Shown: positions 8,501 to 14,941 of the stretch, one piece after another
How the letters are laid out: every line of letters starts with the position of its first letter
How positions within the stretch are numbered: position 1 is the stretch's first letter
Origin: Pseudomonadota bacterium
GTDB taxonomy: Bacteria > Pseudomonadota > Alphaproteobacteria > Sphingomonadales > Sphingomonadaceae
Reading direction: 5' to 3'
DNA: 21,111 bases
Assembly (NCBI GenBank): GCA_023386135.1
Contig: JAEWKG010000041.1
Coordinates: forward strand, 1-21,111
Translations under genes and position numbers: made by a program
Notes under the pieces: model-generated
What the model was told of the DNA's origin: nothing
What the model saw: the letters and a program-made list of their open reading frames with translations, nothing else
Databases searched by the model: none

Positions 8501-8735
8501 CAGCTTCGCGTTCATCTTCGGCGTCATGCCGCTCGCGCTGTCGACCGGCGCGGGCGCGAATAGCCGCATCGCCATCGGCACCTCGGTGATCGGCGGCATG
8601 CTGACCGCCGCGCTGCTGGCGATCTTTTTCATCCCGCTGTTCTTCGTGCTCGTGCGGCGCGGGGTGCGTGATGGGCTGGCAGGTGCCAAGCGGTGGCTGT
8701 CTACTTGCCGGGGCGGCGAGGAGGCTGCGGCGTGA
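5532..8735 (+). CDS. RND multidrug efflux permease (AcrB/MexB, HAE1 family)
   Basis: The 1067-residue length and N-terminal MSRLFIERPIFAWVLAIIVM are typical of hydrophobe/amphiphile RND pumps. The proton-relay residues are present: Asp407 and Asp408 in TM4 (GLLVDDAIVVVENVE) and Lys953 in TM10 (GLAAKNAILMIEF). The two large periplasmic loops, with porter and docking domains, lie between TM1-2 and TM7-8. Three copies form a proton-driven pump that takes substrates from the periplasm or outer leaflet. The GTG start abuts the adaptor stop. Unusually, the region matching the AcrB switch loop (G-x-F-G-F-A-G-R-G in AcrB) is nine consecutive glycines at 628-636, without the phenylalanines. It is otherwise complete and probably functional. 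Confidence 0.96.
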   Translation: MSRLFIERPIFAWVLAIIVMLAGIGGISKLPIEQYPDIAPTTVNIRASYPGASAETVENSVTQILEQQLTGLDGLLYFSATSSSQGSVNITATFQKGTDPDIAQVQVQNKVQQALSRLPAQVQQQGLRVTKSNPDFLLIVAVYDETDTRSNMDVSDYLSSNLQDPLSRVPGVGDINVFGAPAAMRIWLNPSRLAAYSLMPSDVVTAISAQNAEIAAGQIGALPQGSGQMLNATVTAQSKLKTPEQFRDILLKSDSGGGSVRLGDVARVELGAESYNSDVHVNGHPGAGIAVSLAPGADALETAEAVKAKVEQLAPGFPDGIKFAYANDSTDFIKLSINEVVKTLVEAIILVVIVMFVFLQSWRAVLVPAITIPVVLLGTFAVFYLAGFTINTLTLFGLALAVGLLVDDAIVVVENVERLLEENPGMSAREATIQSMQEIQVALIAIALVLSAVFLPMAFFGGSTGVIYRQFSLTMISAMVLSVLMALILSPALTSTLLKPRAEEHDLSEGWLGRKAPGAARLLDRAKHGFNTRFANAIDRYEGSVSKVIDRKWRFLGIYAVIVVLLAVMFVRLPSGFLPTEDQGAASIQFQLPGGATQQRTLEVRDRIEKYLLQNEGENIRTSFMVAGGGGGGGGGQNAGRGFLNLVAWDDRPGKDRTADAIVERLSSAFRGFRDAKVFALVPGAVRGLGQSNGFTMELLNSSGMPADQFSAARDKLLSLAEADPSLSSVRLSDPPESATLKVDIDQARIAALGVSQADVNSTLSTAWGGRYVNDFIDQGRVKRVYVQGDQPYRSDPESLGQWYVRSSDGGMAPFSAFTRTGWSTTPASLSRFGGVSSSEFQGQAAPGVSSGDAMDTMEALAAQIPGTTVAWAGASYEERLSSGQAPLLYAISLLVVFLCLAALYESWSIPAAVLLVIPLGLVGAVFAVTLRGLENDVYLQIGLLTTMGLAAKNAILMIEFAEQAERRGMRVIDAAREAARIRLRPILMTSFAFIFGVMPLALSTGAGANSRIAIGTSVIGGMLTAALLAIFFIPLFFVLVRRGVRDGLAGAKRWLSTCRGGEEAAA

Positions 8736-10099
8736 GGCGCGCGTTGCTCCTGATTGCGGCGCTGAGCCTCACCGCTTGCTCCCTCGATCCGCCGTGGCCG
8801 GCGACGCCGCTGCCGGTGCCCGAATCCTGGCCCGTTGGCGACCCGTACCTCGCGCAGAGCGAGGCGGCGCTGCCGTCGCTCACCTATCAGGATGTATTCC
8901 GCGACCAGCGGTTGCTGACGCTGATCGATCAGGCGCTGGCCAACAACCGCGACCTGCAGGTGGCGGCGGCCAACATAGCCGCGGCGCGGGCACAGGCGCG
9001 CATCACCAATGCCGACCGCTTGCCCGAGGTGACCGCAACCGGCGGGCTCTCGGTGAGCGGCACCGGCGACGACGGCCCGCGCGTCGGCGGTAATCTCGGC
9101 ATTGGAGTGCCGTCGTTCGAGCTCGACCTGTTCGGCCGCCTCGCTTCGCTGTCGCGCGCCGACCAGCAGCGCCTGCTCGCCTCCGAAGCCGCTGCGCGCT
9201 CGGTCCGCCTCGCGCTAATCGGCGACATCGCGCGGGCATGGGCGACCTACGCCGCCGACGAGACGCTGCGCGGGATAGCCGAGAAAACCGCCGCCAGCGC
9301 CGAACGCAGCGTCACGCTGACCGACGCCCGGCTGAAGGGCGGCGTGTCGCCCAAGACCGACCTGCTGCAGGCGCGGCAAATCCTCGAGACTGCGAAGTCC
9401 GACCTCGCCGAACAGCGCACCGCGGTCGCGCAGGACCGCAACCTGTTGCAGCTGCTCGTCGGCACGCCGCTCGACGATGCGCTTCTCCCGGCCTCTATCG
9501 CTGAGATCGCGCAAAGCTACGCCGCGCCTCCGGCCGGCCTCGACAGTCGCATCCTGCTGCGGCGGCCCGACATCGTCGAAGCCGAATACCAGCTGCGTGC
9601 CGCCAATGCGGAGATCGGCGCGGCGCGGGCAGCGAGGTTTCCGCGGATTTCGCTCACGGGCCTGCTTGGCCTCGCCAGCGAGGCGCTGACCGGGCTCTTT
9701 TCGGGTGGCTCGTTCTCCTACTCCGCCGGCGCGGACGCGAGCTACTCGATCTTCAACGCCGGTGCGGCGCGCGCGCGGGTGGAACTGACCCAGGCGCAGC
9801 GCGACGCGACGCTGGCGCAATACGAACGTGCGATCCAGAGCGGCTTCCGCGAGGTCGCGGATGCGCTGGCCGAACGCGGCACCATCGGTGAACGGCTGCG
9901 CTCGGCCGGGGCGCAAGTCGCCGCCACCGCGGAGGCTACGCGCCTCGTCGAAGCGCGCTACCGCGAGGGCATCGATCCCTACCTGACATCGCTCGATGCG
10001 CAGCGCTCGCTCTACGCCGCGCAGCGTGCGCAAGTGCTCGTCGAGCTCGCAGAGTTGCAGAACGCGGCAACTTTGTATCAAGTGCTCGGCGGAAGCTGA
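8732..10099 (+). CDS. Outer-membrane efflux lipoprotein, NodT/OprM family
   Basis: The GTG at 8732 overlaps the permease stop (GTGA) and has GAGGAGG about 8 nt upstream. An earlier in-frame GTG at 8693 would add 13 residues before the signal peptide and is less likely. The 455-residue product starts MRRALLLIAALSLTAC, with a lipobox cysteine at position 16. Two OEP repeats follow, with TolC-like helices (NNRDLQVAAANIAAARAQAR; LIGDIARAWATYAADE; GIDPYLTSLDAQRSLYAAQR) and the family signature LLRRPDIVEAEYQLRAANA. It should form the trimeric outer-membrane and periplasmic exit duct for the pump encoded just upstream. Confidence 0.94.
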   Translation: MRRALLLIAALSLTACSLDPPWPATPLPVPESWPVGDPYLAQSEAALPSLTYQDVFRDQRLLTLIDQALANNRDLQVAAANIAAARAQARITNADRLPEVTATGGLSVSGTGDDGPRVGGNLGIGVPSFELDLFGRLASLSRADQQRLLASEAAARSVRLALIGDIARAWATYAADETLRGIAEKTAASAERSVTLTDARLKGGVSPKTDLLQARQILETAKSDLAEQRTAVAQDRNLLQLLVGTPLDDALLPASIAEIAQSYAAPPAGLDSRILLRRPDIVEAEYQLRAANAEIGAARAARFPRISLTGLLGLASEALTGLFSGGSFSYSAGADASYSIFNAGAARARVELTQAQRDATLAQYERAIQSGFREVADALAERGTIGERLRSAGAQVAATAEATRLVEARYREGIDPYLTSLDAQRSLYAAQRAQVLVELAELQNAATLYQVLGGS

Positions 10100-10114
10100 G
10101 CCGGGGAGCAGACA

Positions 10115-10615
10115 ATGCGCGCAGGATGGATCGTCGGGCTGGCCTTGCTGGCCACCGCCTGCGGCAAGGACAAGCCGTCGCCCGCCGAGCAAGCCCGCCA
10201 AGACGCCGCCGACGTCGCCGCGGTCAACGCCGCGCAGGTGCCGCCGGCGACTCCGGTGACCCCCGAGACCATCGGCATGCCGGACATCGAGAAGTACGAC
10301 ATGTACGGCGTCGGCTGCAGCTTTGCGGCGGGTACCGGCATGGCGCCGATCGTCCTGGCGCAGCCCAAGCGCGCCTACATCAAGATCGACGGCGACATCG
10401 TCCCGTTCGCGCCCGATGCGGGCAGCGCCGACCTGCCGCTCGGCACCAAGGCCAAGTACACCGCCAGCGCGTGGTCCTTCGTCCTCGATATCGCGAGCGA
10501 GGAAGGCAAGCAGTCGGGCACCGAGACGATTAACTATCCGGCGCGGCTGATCCTGCGCAACGACCACGACCAGATCGTATTCCAGAGCGGCGGCACCGCG
10601 CAGTGCGGTTCCTGA
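10115..10615 (+). CDS. Small putative lipoprotein of unknown function
   Basis: This 166-residue protein has a lipoprotein signal, MRAGWIVGLALLATAC, with the acyl cysteine at 16 followed by Gly-Lys. Asp is absent at +2, so outer-membrane sorting is likely. A Pro/Ala-rich linker of about 18-52 precedes a compact domain of about 55-166. That domain has alternating hydrophobic strands (RAYIKIDGDIVPF; AWSFVLDIASEE; PARLILRNDHDQIVFQSGG). Cys68 and Cys164 could form a disulfide. GGGGAG 7 nt before the ATG supports the start. It lies 15 bp after the NodT-like gene and 24 bp before the peptidase gene, so it is probably co-transcribed with the pump. I do not recognise the family. It could be an accessory or envelope-stress lipoprotein, but no function is supported. 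Confidence 0.8.
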   Translation: MRAGWIVGLALLATACGKDKPSPAEQARQDAADVAAVNAAQVPPATPVTPETIGMPDIEKYDMYGVGCSFAAGTGMAPIVLAQPKRAYIKIDGDIVPFAPDAGSADLPLGTKAKYTASAWSFVLDIASEEGKQSGTETINYPARLILRNDHDQIVFQSGGTAQCGS

Positions 10616-10639
10616 CCAGACAATAACAGGGGAGATAGC

Positions 10640-12238
10640 ATGGGTGGCACGATGAAAGCGGCGCTCTTCGCCGCGGCGGCGCTGGTGGCGGCGCCTGCGA
10701 TGGCGCAGGATGCTGGCGACAGCGGGCGGGTGATCGACGAGGGGATGAACCGCTCGACCATCCAGCTTACCGCCAGCGACCTGCTGGACCGGATCGGCCC
10801 GCGACTCACTAACTCGCCCAACATGCGCATCGCCGAAAAGTGGGCGGTCGACGAGATGAACAAGCTCGGCCTCGCCAACGTGCACAAGGAAGGCTTCGAG
10901 TTCGGCCCCGGGTGGGAAGCGAACGACTTCCGCGTGCGCATGACCACGCCGCGCCCGCTCACGCTCACCGCGGTGCCGATCGCGTGGACGCCCGGGACGC
11001 AAGGGACGCTCGAGGCGCCGATCGTGGTCGCGCCGATGGACAAGGTCGAGCACTTCGCCGCCTACCACGGCAAGCTCGCCGGCAAGATCGTCCTCATCAG
11101 CAAGCCCGGTACCGGCGACGAGCCGACCGATCCCGCGTTCGAGCGGCTCGATTCCGCCGCCATCGCCAAGCTCGATAGCTACATCCTGCCCAACTACGAT
11201 CCCGAGGCGATCGCGCGCGGAATGGAGCGGCGCAAGTTCGCCAATGACCTCGACCGGTTCCTAAAGGACGAAGGCGCGGTGGCGTGGGCGAAGATCTCGC
11301 CGCGCGACGGCAAGCTGGTCCACGGCACGGGTTACACCTACCAGGACCTGCCCTCGCTGCCCGGCATCGAGATCGCGGCCGAGGATTACCGCCGTCTCGC
11401 CCGGCTCGCCGCGACGGGGCAGGCGCCGCCGCTGTCGGTCCAGCTCGATTCGCATTTCGTCACCGACAACACGACCGCCTACAACATCCTGGGGGAAATC
11501 CCGGGCAGCGATCCGAAGGCGGGCTACGTCATGGCCGGCGCGCACTTCGATAGCTGGGGGACCGCTGACGGCGCGGTCGACAACGGCGCCGGTACCCTCG
11601 TGGTGCTCGAAGCGGCGCGCATCCTGCGCGAGCTGGGCGTGCGGCCCAAGCGGACGATCCGCTTCGCGCTGTGGTCGGGGGAGGAGCAGGGCCTGCTCGG
11701 CTCGCTCGCCTACGTGCGTCAGCATCTCGTCAGCCGCGCCGGCGAGGACGCGCTGGCGCCAACCAAACTGGGGCGCTGGAGCGACCTGTGGCCGATCACG
11801 CCCAAGCCCGAGTACGGCCAGCTCAAGGCCTATTTCAATCTCGACAATGGCAGCGGCAAAATCCGCGGCATCCACACCGAGGGCGACGCGGGCGCCGATG
11901 CCCTGCTCAGGAAGTGGCTGTCACCCTACGCCTCGATGGGTGCCGCCTCGCTGGTGGCCTCGCCCACTGGCGGCACCGACCACGTGTACATGCAGCGCGT
12001 CGGGCTACCGGGGTACCAGTTCGTGCAGGACCCGCTCGACTACTTCGCGCGGCTCCACCACACGAACATCGATACGTTCGATCACCTGCGTCCCGATGAC
12101 CTGCGCCAGGCGGCGACGGTGATGGCGGGGGTATTGCTGGCGGCGGCGAACGACAAGGATACGCTGCCGGTGCAGGCACTGCCGAGCCGGCCGACCGCGA
12201 CCGATCCGTTCGTCTGGAAGTTTCCCGACGAGAAGTAA
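10640..12238 (+). CDS. Secreted M28-family zinc peptidase (carboxypeptidase Q-like)
   Basis: The 532-residue protein begins with a signal peptide (MKAALFAAAALVAAPAMAQ, cleavage near 22). A protease-associated-like insert lies at about 120-280, and the M28 catalytic domain follows. Candidate di-zinc ligands match the family: His302 (AGAHFDSW), Asp314 (VDNGAG), Glu349 (GEEQG, with Glu348 as general base), Asp402 (NLDNGSGK) and His474 (HHTNIDT). Such enzymes hydrolyse dipeptides or peptide N- or C-terminal residues outside the cytoplasm. The layout most resembles the glutamate carboxypeptidase / carboxypeptidase Q branch, although that sub-assignment is recall-based. GGGGAG 5 nt before the ATG fixes the start. 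It closes the efflux gene run, and its stop is 3 bp from that of the convergent maoC-like gene. Confidence 0.9.
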   Translation: MGGTMKAALFAAAALVAAPAMAQDAGDSGRVIDEGMNRSTIQLTASDLLDRIGPRLTNSPNMRIAEKWAVDEMNKLGLANVHKEGFEFGPGWEANDFRVRMTTPRPLTLTAVPIAWTPGTQGTLEAPIVVAPMDKVEHFAAYHGKLAGKIVLISKPGTGDEPTDPAFERLDSAAIAKLDSYILPNYDPEAIARGMERRKFANDLDRFLKDEGAVAWAKISPRDGKLVHGTGYTYQDLPSLPGIEIAAEDYRRLARLAATGQAPPLSVQLDSHFVTDNTTAYNILGEIPGSDPKAGYVMAGAHFDSWGTADGAVDNGAGTLVVLEAARILRELGVRPKRTIRFALWSGEEQGLLGSLAYVRQHLVSRAGEDALAPTKLGRWSDLWPITPKPEYGQLKAYFNLDNGSGKIRGIHTEGDAGADALLRKWLSPYASMGAASLVASPTGGTDHVYMQRVGLPGYQFVQDPLDYFARLHHTNIDTFDHLRPDDLRQAATVMAGVLLAAANDKDTLPVQALPSRPTATDPFVWKFPDEK

Positions 12239-12241
12239 TCG

Positions 12242-12703
12242 CTATTCGATGGGCGCGTCCGGGTCGCGGACCTGGACGAGCCCGTTGGAGACCATCTGCA
12301 TCACCGGCTCGTCGTGCTGGTTGAACACGGTCAGCCGCGACTTGAAGATGCCCATCTCGGGCCGCGACTGGCTGCGCCGCTTCTCCAGCACGCTGCTTTC
12401 CACCCGCAGCGTGTCGCCGGGATAGACCGGCTTGAGCCAGCGCAGGTTGTCGATCCCCGGCGAGCCGAGGCCGGCCTGGCGGTTGTGCTTCAGGTTCTCG
12501 ACCAGCATCGACATTGTCATCGCGCAGGTATGCCAGCCGCTCGCGGAGAGGCGGCCGAAGTGGGTCGCCGCCGCCGCTTCGTCGTCGAGGTGAAAGGGTT
12601 GCGGATCGTACTTGGCGGCGAAGTCCATCACCTCTTCGCGGGTGACCTCGTAGTGGCCGAACCTGGCGGTCTCGCCGACCGGGATGTCCTCGAAATATTG
12701 CAC
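12242..12703 (-). CDS. MaoC-family hydratase/dehydratase
   Basis: This 153-residue single hot-dog-fold protein carries the (R)-hydratase-type catalytic region YDPQPFHLDDEAA (Asp33, His38), then SGWHTCAMTMSML and LRWLKPVYPGDTLRVES. These are typical of MaoC-like proteins that hydrate enoyl-CoA or related thioesters in the cytoplasm. The start is GTG, 5 bp after the stop of the upstream outer-membrane-type gene, with GGAG about 10 nt before it inside that gene's end, so translation is probably coupled. The placement behind metal/redox genes is unusual. It may be an independent metabolic gene carried by read-through. The substrate is unknown. Confidence 0.9.
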   Translation of the reverse strand: MQYFEDIPVGETARFGHYEVTREEVMDFAAKYDPQPFHLDDEAAAATHFGRLSASGWHTCAMTMSMLVENLKHNRQAGLGSPGIDNLRWLKPVYPGDTLRVESSVLEKRRSQSRPEMGIFKSRLTVFNQHDEPVMQMVSNGLVQVRDPDAPIE

Positions 12704-12708
12704 TGCGG

Positions 12709-14154
12709 TCAGTCTCCGAAGCTGATCTTGGCGAATAGCGTGTAGCCCATCGGGTGCGATCCGTAAGCGAAATCGAGCGCGTTGGGCTTGGCGAAGGCCG
12801 AGACCGTTCCGCCGAGCGCGAGGTTCACCGGGCCGAGCGGCACGCGGTAGGCGTATCCCGCTTGAAACTTGGTCAGCCGGAAGGGCTGGTCATGCAGCGG
12901 GCTGGCGTGATCGGAAAAGAGCTCGTCGTTCTTCACGTTCTCGACCCGCCCGAACAGCGTGTGGTGCTCGGTCAGATCCCAGTTCACCTCGCCGAGCCAC
13001 GCGGTGAGCGTGTCGCCCGGCACCCGGTTCTTGGCGCTGAACGCCGCCATCGCCGAAAGCCTGCCACCATTGTTGTAGTGCGCCGAGACGGTGGTGCGAT
13101 GCTCGTCCTCGCCGGGGTGTAGCTCCTCCGGCGCCTTGATCTCGCCGTAGCTCGCCTGGATCAGCCAAGCCGGGGACGGCGCGAAGCTGGCCCGCGCGCT
13201 CCACGAATCGAGGCGCGGGGTCTCGATGTTCCAGCGCCGCTCGTCGGGCTCGCGGCCGCGGAAGGCGCTGCCTTCAAGTTGCCAGCCGCTGCCGCGAACT
13301 CCGGCGGTCACCACGCCATAGGTGATGTGGGTGGAATCGAACCAGTGATGAGTGATCGGTGCTTCGGGATTATAGCGCGCGCTGGCGCGGTGCATGAACG
13401 CGCTCGGCCCCAAAGCCGGCTCCCCGACCGGCCCGCCGTAGAGGAACACGCTGGTGTGATCGGTGACGTCGACATCGACGCGGCCCGCAAGTTCCATCGC
13501 CAGGTCGTGCGGGTGCTGGCGGTCGACCAGCGGCTCGCCATACGCAACTTCGCCGGTGGCGAAGAGGTTGGGGTAGCCGTCGTGCCGCATCGCCGGTTCC
13601 GCGCTCAGCATCGTGCGCGCCATCCAGCGGCCACCCGCGAAGCTGCCGTTGACCGTCGCCATCGCCATCGACTGCACATAGAGCTTGTCGTCGCCGCGCG
13701 GGCCGGATTGGTGGGTGTAGACCGGCCACAGATAGCCGTGCAGCATCAGGTTGGTACCGCCGCCAAGGTCCACCATCGCGCCGTGGCCCATCGCCTCGTT
13801 CATCGGCAGGCGCGATGTGCCCGAGCCTTCGCCCGCGCCATGGGCCATCGCGCCGTGGTCCATCGCAGCGTGGTCCAGCATCGGCTCTGACATGGGCGGG
13901 ACGCCGCCCTGCGCCATGATCCCGTGGTCCATCTTCGAGTGGTCCATCGGCGGCATCTGTCCGGTCTCAGTGCAGGCCATGGAGCCGGCGCCCTCGACCG
14001 TCACGTTGCAGGAGTCGGGCGCCGGAGAGGGAGCGGGCGCGGGCATCGGCAAGGGCATAGTGGCGTGGTCATGCTCCTGCGCTGCCAACGGCGAAGCGAA
14101 AGCGAGCAGGGCGGAGCCAGCGAGCAAGGTACGCATGTTCGAACACACTTTCAT
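12709..14154 (-). CDS. His/Met-rich outer-membrane-like protein, putative metal-binding, unknown function
   Basis: The 481-residue product has a signal peptide (MRTLLAGSALLAFASPLAAQ; cleavage near 25). A low-complexity region at about 27-127 follows, rich in His, Met and Pro. It carries repeated M-D-H units (70-72, 75-77, 98-100), further M/H pairs near 103-105 and 122-124, and Cys49 and Cys61. This resembles the Cu-binding leader of CopB/PcoB. The rest (about 130-481) has alternating aromatic strands ending KISFGD, consistent with a beta barrel but unlike the CopB barrel as I remember it. Conserved-looking stretches include GPVGEPALGPSAFMHR and HHWFDSTHITYGV. It begins 4 bp after the glutaredoxin-fusion stop with a weak ribosome-binding site, so coupling is likely. 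An alternative ATG lies 6 codons in. I know of no named function. Confidence 0.82.
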   Translation of the reverse strand: MKVCSNMRTLLAGSALLAFASPLAAQEHDHATMPLPMPAPAPSPAPDSCNVTVEGAGSMACTETGQMPPMDHSKMDHGIMAQGGVPPMSEPMLDHAAMDHGAMAHGAGEGSGTSRLPMNEAMGHGAMVDLGGGTNLMLHGYLWPVYTHQSGPRGDDKLYVQSMAMATVNGSFAGGRWMARTMLSAEPAMRHDGYPNLFATGEVAYGEPLVDRQHPHDLAMELAGRVDVDVTDHTSVFLYGGPVGEPALGPSAFMHRASARYNPEAPITHHWFDSTHITYGVVTAGVRGSGWQLEGSAFRGREPDERRWNIETPRLDSWSARASFAPSPAWLIQASYGEIKAPEELHPGEDEHRTTVSAHYNNGGRLSAMAAFSAKNRVPGDTLTAWLGEVNWDLTEHHTLFGRVENVKNDELFSDHASPLHDQPFRLTKFQAGYAYRVPLGPVNLALGGTVSAFAKPNALDFAYGSHPMGYTLFAKISFGD

Positions 14155-14158
14155 GATC

Positions 14159-14899
14159 TTAAAGGTGCACCAGCATCCAGACCGCCATCGCGATCATCGC
14201 CAGGTTTTCTGAAAGGGAAACGAAGCCGAGCGGCACGTTGCTCGACCCGCCGACACAGGCGCATTTGATCTCGCGCTTCTGAATGTAGACCGTGCAGAAC
14301 ACGCTCACCGCGCCGATCGTGCCGATGAACAGCGCGACCGGGATCGACAGCCAGTCGAGCGCGTGGGCTGCCATCAGCACACCGGCACCAGCCTCAAGGA
14401 ACGGGTAGGCGTAAGCGTACGGTACCCAGCGCCGCGCCAGCAGGTCGTAGCCGAGGAACATCGAGGAGAATTTCTCGATGTCCTGCAGCTTAAGCATGGC
14501 GAGGATGACCATCGCGAACGCGACGAACCACTCGCCGGCCGGCACCGTCAGCGCCGCGCCGAACGCATGGTAACTTGCCGCCATCGCCAGCAATGCGGAA
14601 ACGGCGAACACCACCAATACCGGCGTGTAACTCGTCGCTCCCGCGGCGGGCAGCGGCTTCCTAAGGAACGCGCGCAAATCGGTGTAGCCGCCGATGCGCT
14701 CGCCATCGATGAAGGTCTGGGGTGTCGTCTCGACCCCTTGCTCGCGCTTGTAAGTGTCCACCTCCTCGCGCGTGGTCAGCCAGTGGTCCTCCACGCGGTA
14801 GCCGCTCTTTTCGAGCAGCCACTTCGACTTGATGCCGTAGGGGCAGGTGTGGTTCGGCATGACCATGCGGGTCAGGCTGGCGGTCTTGTTCGCACTCAT
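14159..14899 (-). CDS. Glutaredoxin-like domain fused to MauE/DoxX-type membrane domain
   Basis: The 246-residue protein has two parts. Residues 12-85 form a glutaredoxin-like domain with active site Cys19-Pro-Tyr-Gly, a cis-Pro motif TTP (58-60) and the GSH-site-like GGYTDL (70-75). The second cysteine of CPYC is absent, so it is monothiol. Residues about 90-245 hold four hydrophobic helices of the MauE/DoxX kind, ending in Cys213-Ala-Cys215-Val-Gly, which matches the C-x-C-x-G motif of MauE. MauE-type proteins help disulfide formation or electron transfer at the membrane. The gene is first in its operon behind a mer-like promoter, and its ATG is only 7 nt past the -10 box, so the message may be leaderless. 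The role is inferred to be thiol redox or metal handling at the inner membrane. Confidence 0.88.
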   Translation of the reverse strand: MSANKTASLTRMVMPNHTCPYGIKSKWLLEKSGYRVEDHWLTTREEVDTYKREQGVETTPQTFIDGERIGGYTDLRAFLRKPLPAAGATSYTPVLVVFAVSALLAMAASYHAFGAALTVPAGEWFVAFAMVILAMLKLQDIEKFSSMFLGYDLLARRWVPYAYAYPFLEAGAGVLMAAHALDWLSIPVALFIGTIGAVSVFCTVYIQKREIKCACVGGSSNVPLGFVSLSENLAMIAMAVWMLVHL

Positions 14900-14904
14900 G
14901 CCGC

Positions 14905-14938
14905 ACTATATAGGTTCCGTACCATAGTACGGAGTCAA
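14905..14938 (-). promoter_or_regulatory. MerR-type promoter/operator resembling the mercury-resistance operator
   Basis: Read on the minus strand, TTGACT (-35, 14933-14938) is followed by the dyad TCCGTAC-TATG-GTACGGA (7-bp arms, 14916-14933, sharing one base with the -35). A -10 follows as TATATA (14907-14912, 20-bp spacer) or CTATAT (14908-14913, 19-bp spacer). The long spacer and centred dyad are the hallmark of MerR-activated promoters. The -35 and both arms match the Tn501 mer operator as I remember it (TTGACT-CCGTAC-N4-GTACGGA). TATATA is palindromic and could also act as the -10 for the divergent merR-like gene. Binding and activation were not tested. Confidence 0.85.
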
Positions 14939-14941
14939 GAG

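Noticed and set aside
9215..11068. Long minus-strand open frame (617 codons) across the NodT-like, lipoprotein and peptidase genes
   Set aside because: It lies antisense to three well-supported genes. Its translation is Arg/Gly/His-rich with no domain, which is the usual result of high-GC codon use.
14159..14899. MerT/MerF-type mercury transporter identity for the membrane protein
   Set aside because: It has a glutaredoxin domain and a MauE-like C-x-C-x-G end, and lacks the paired cysteines in the first helix that mark MerT.
14363..14941. N-terminal extension of the merR-like gene
   Set aside because: It would run antisense through the glutaredoxin fusion and through the operator; MerR homology begins just after GTG 14942.
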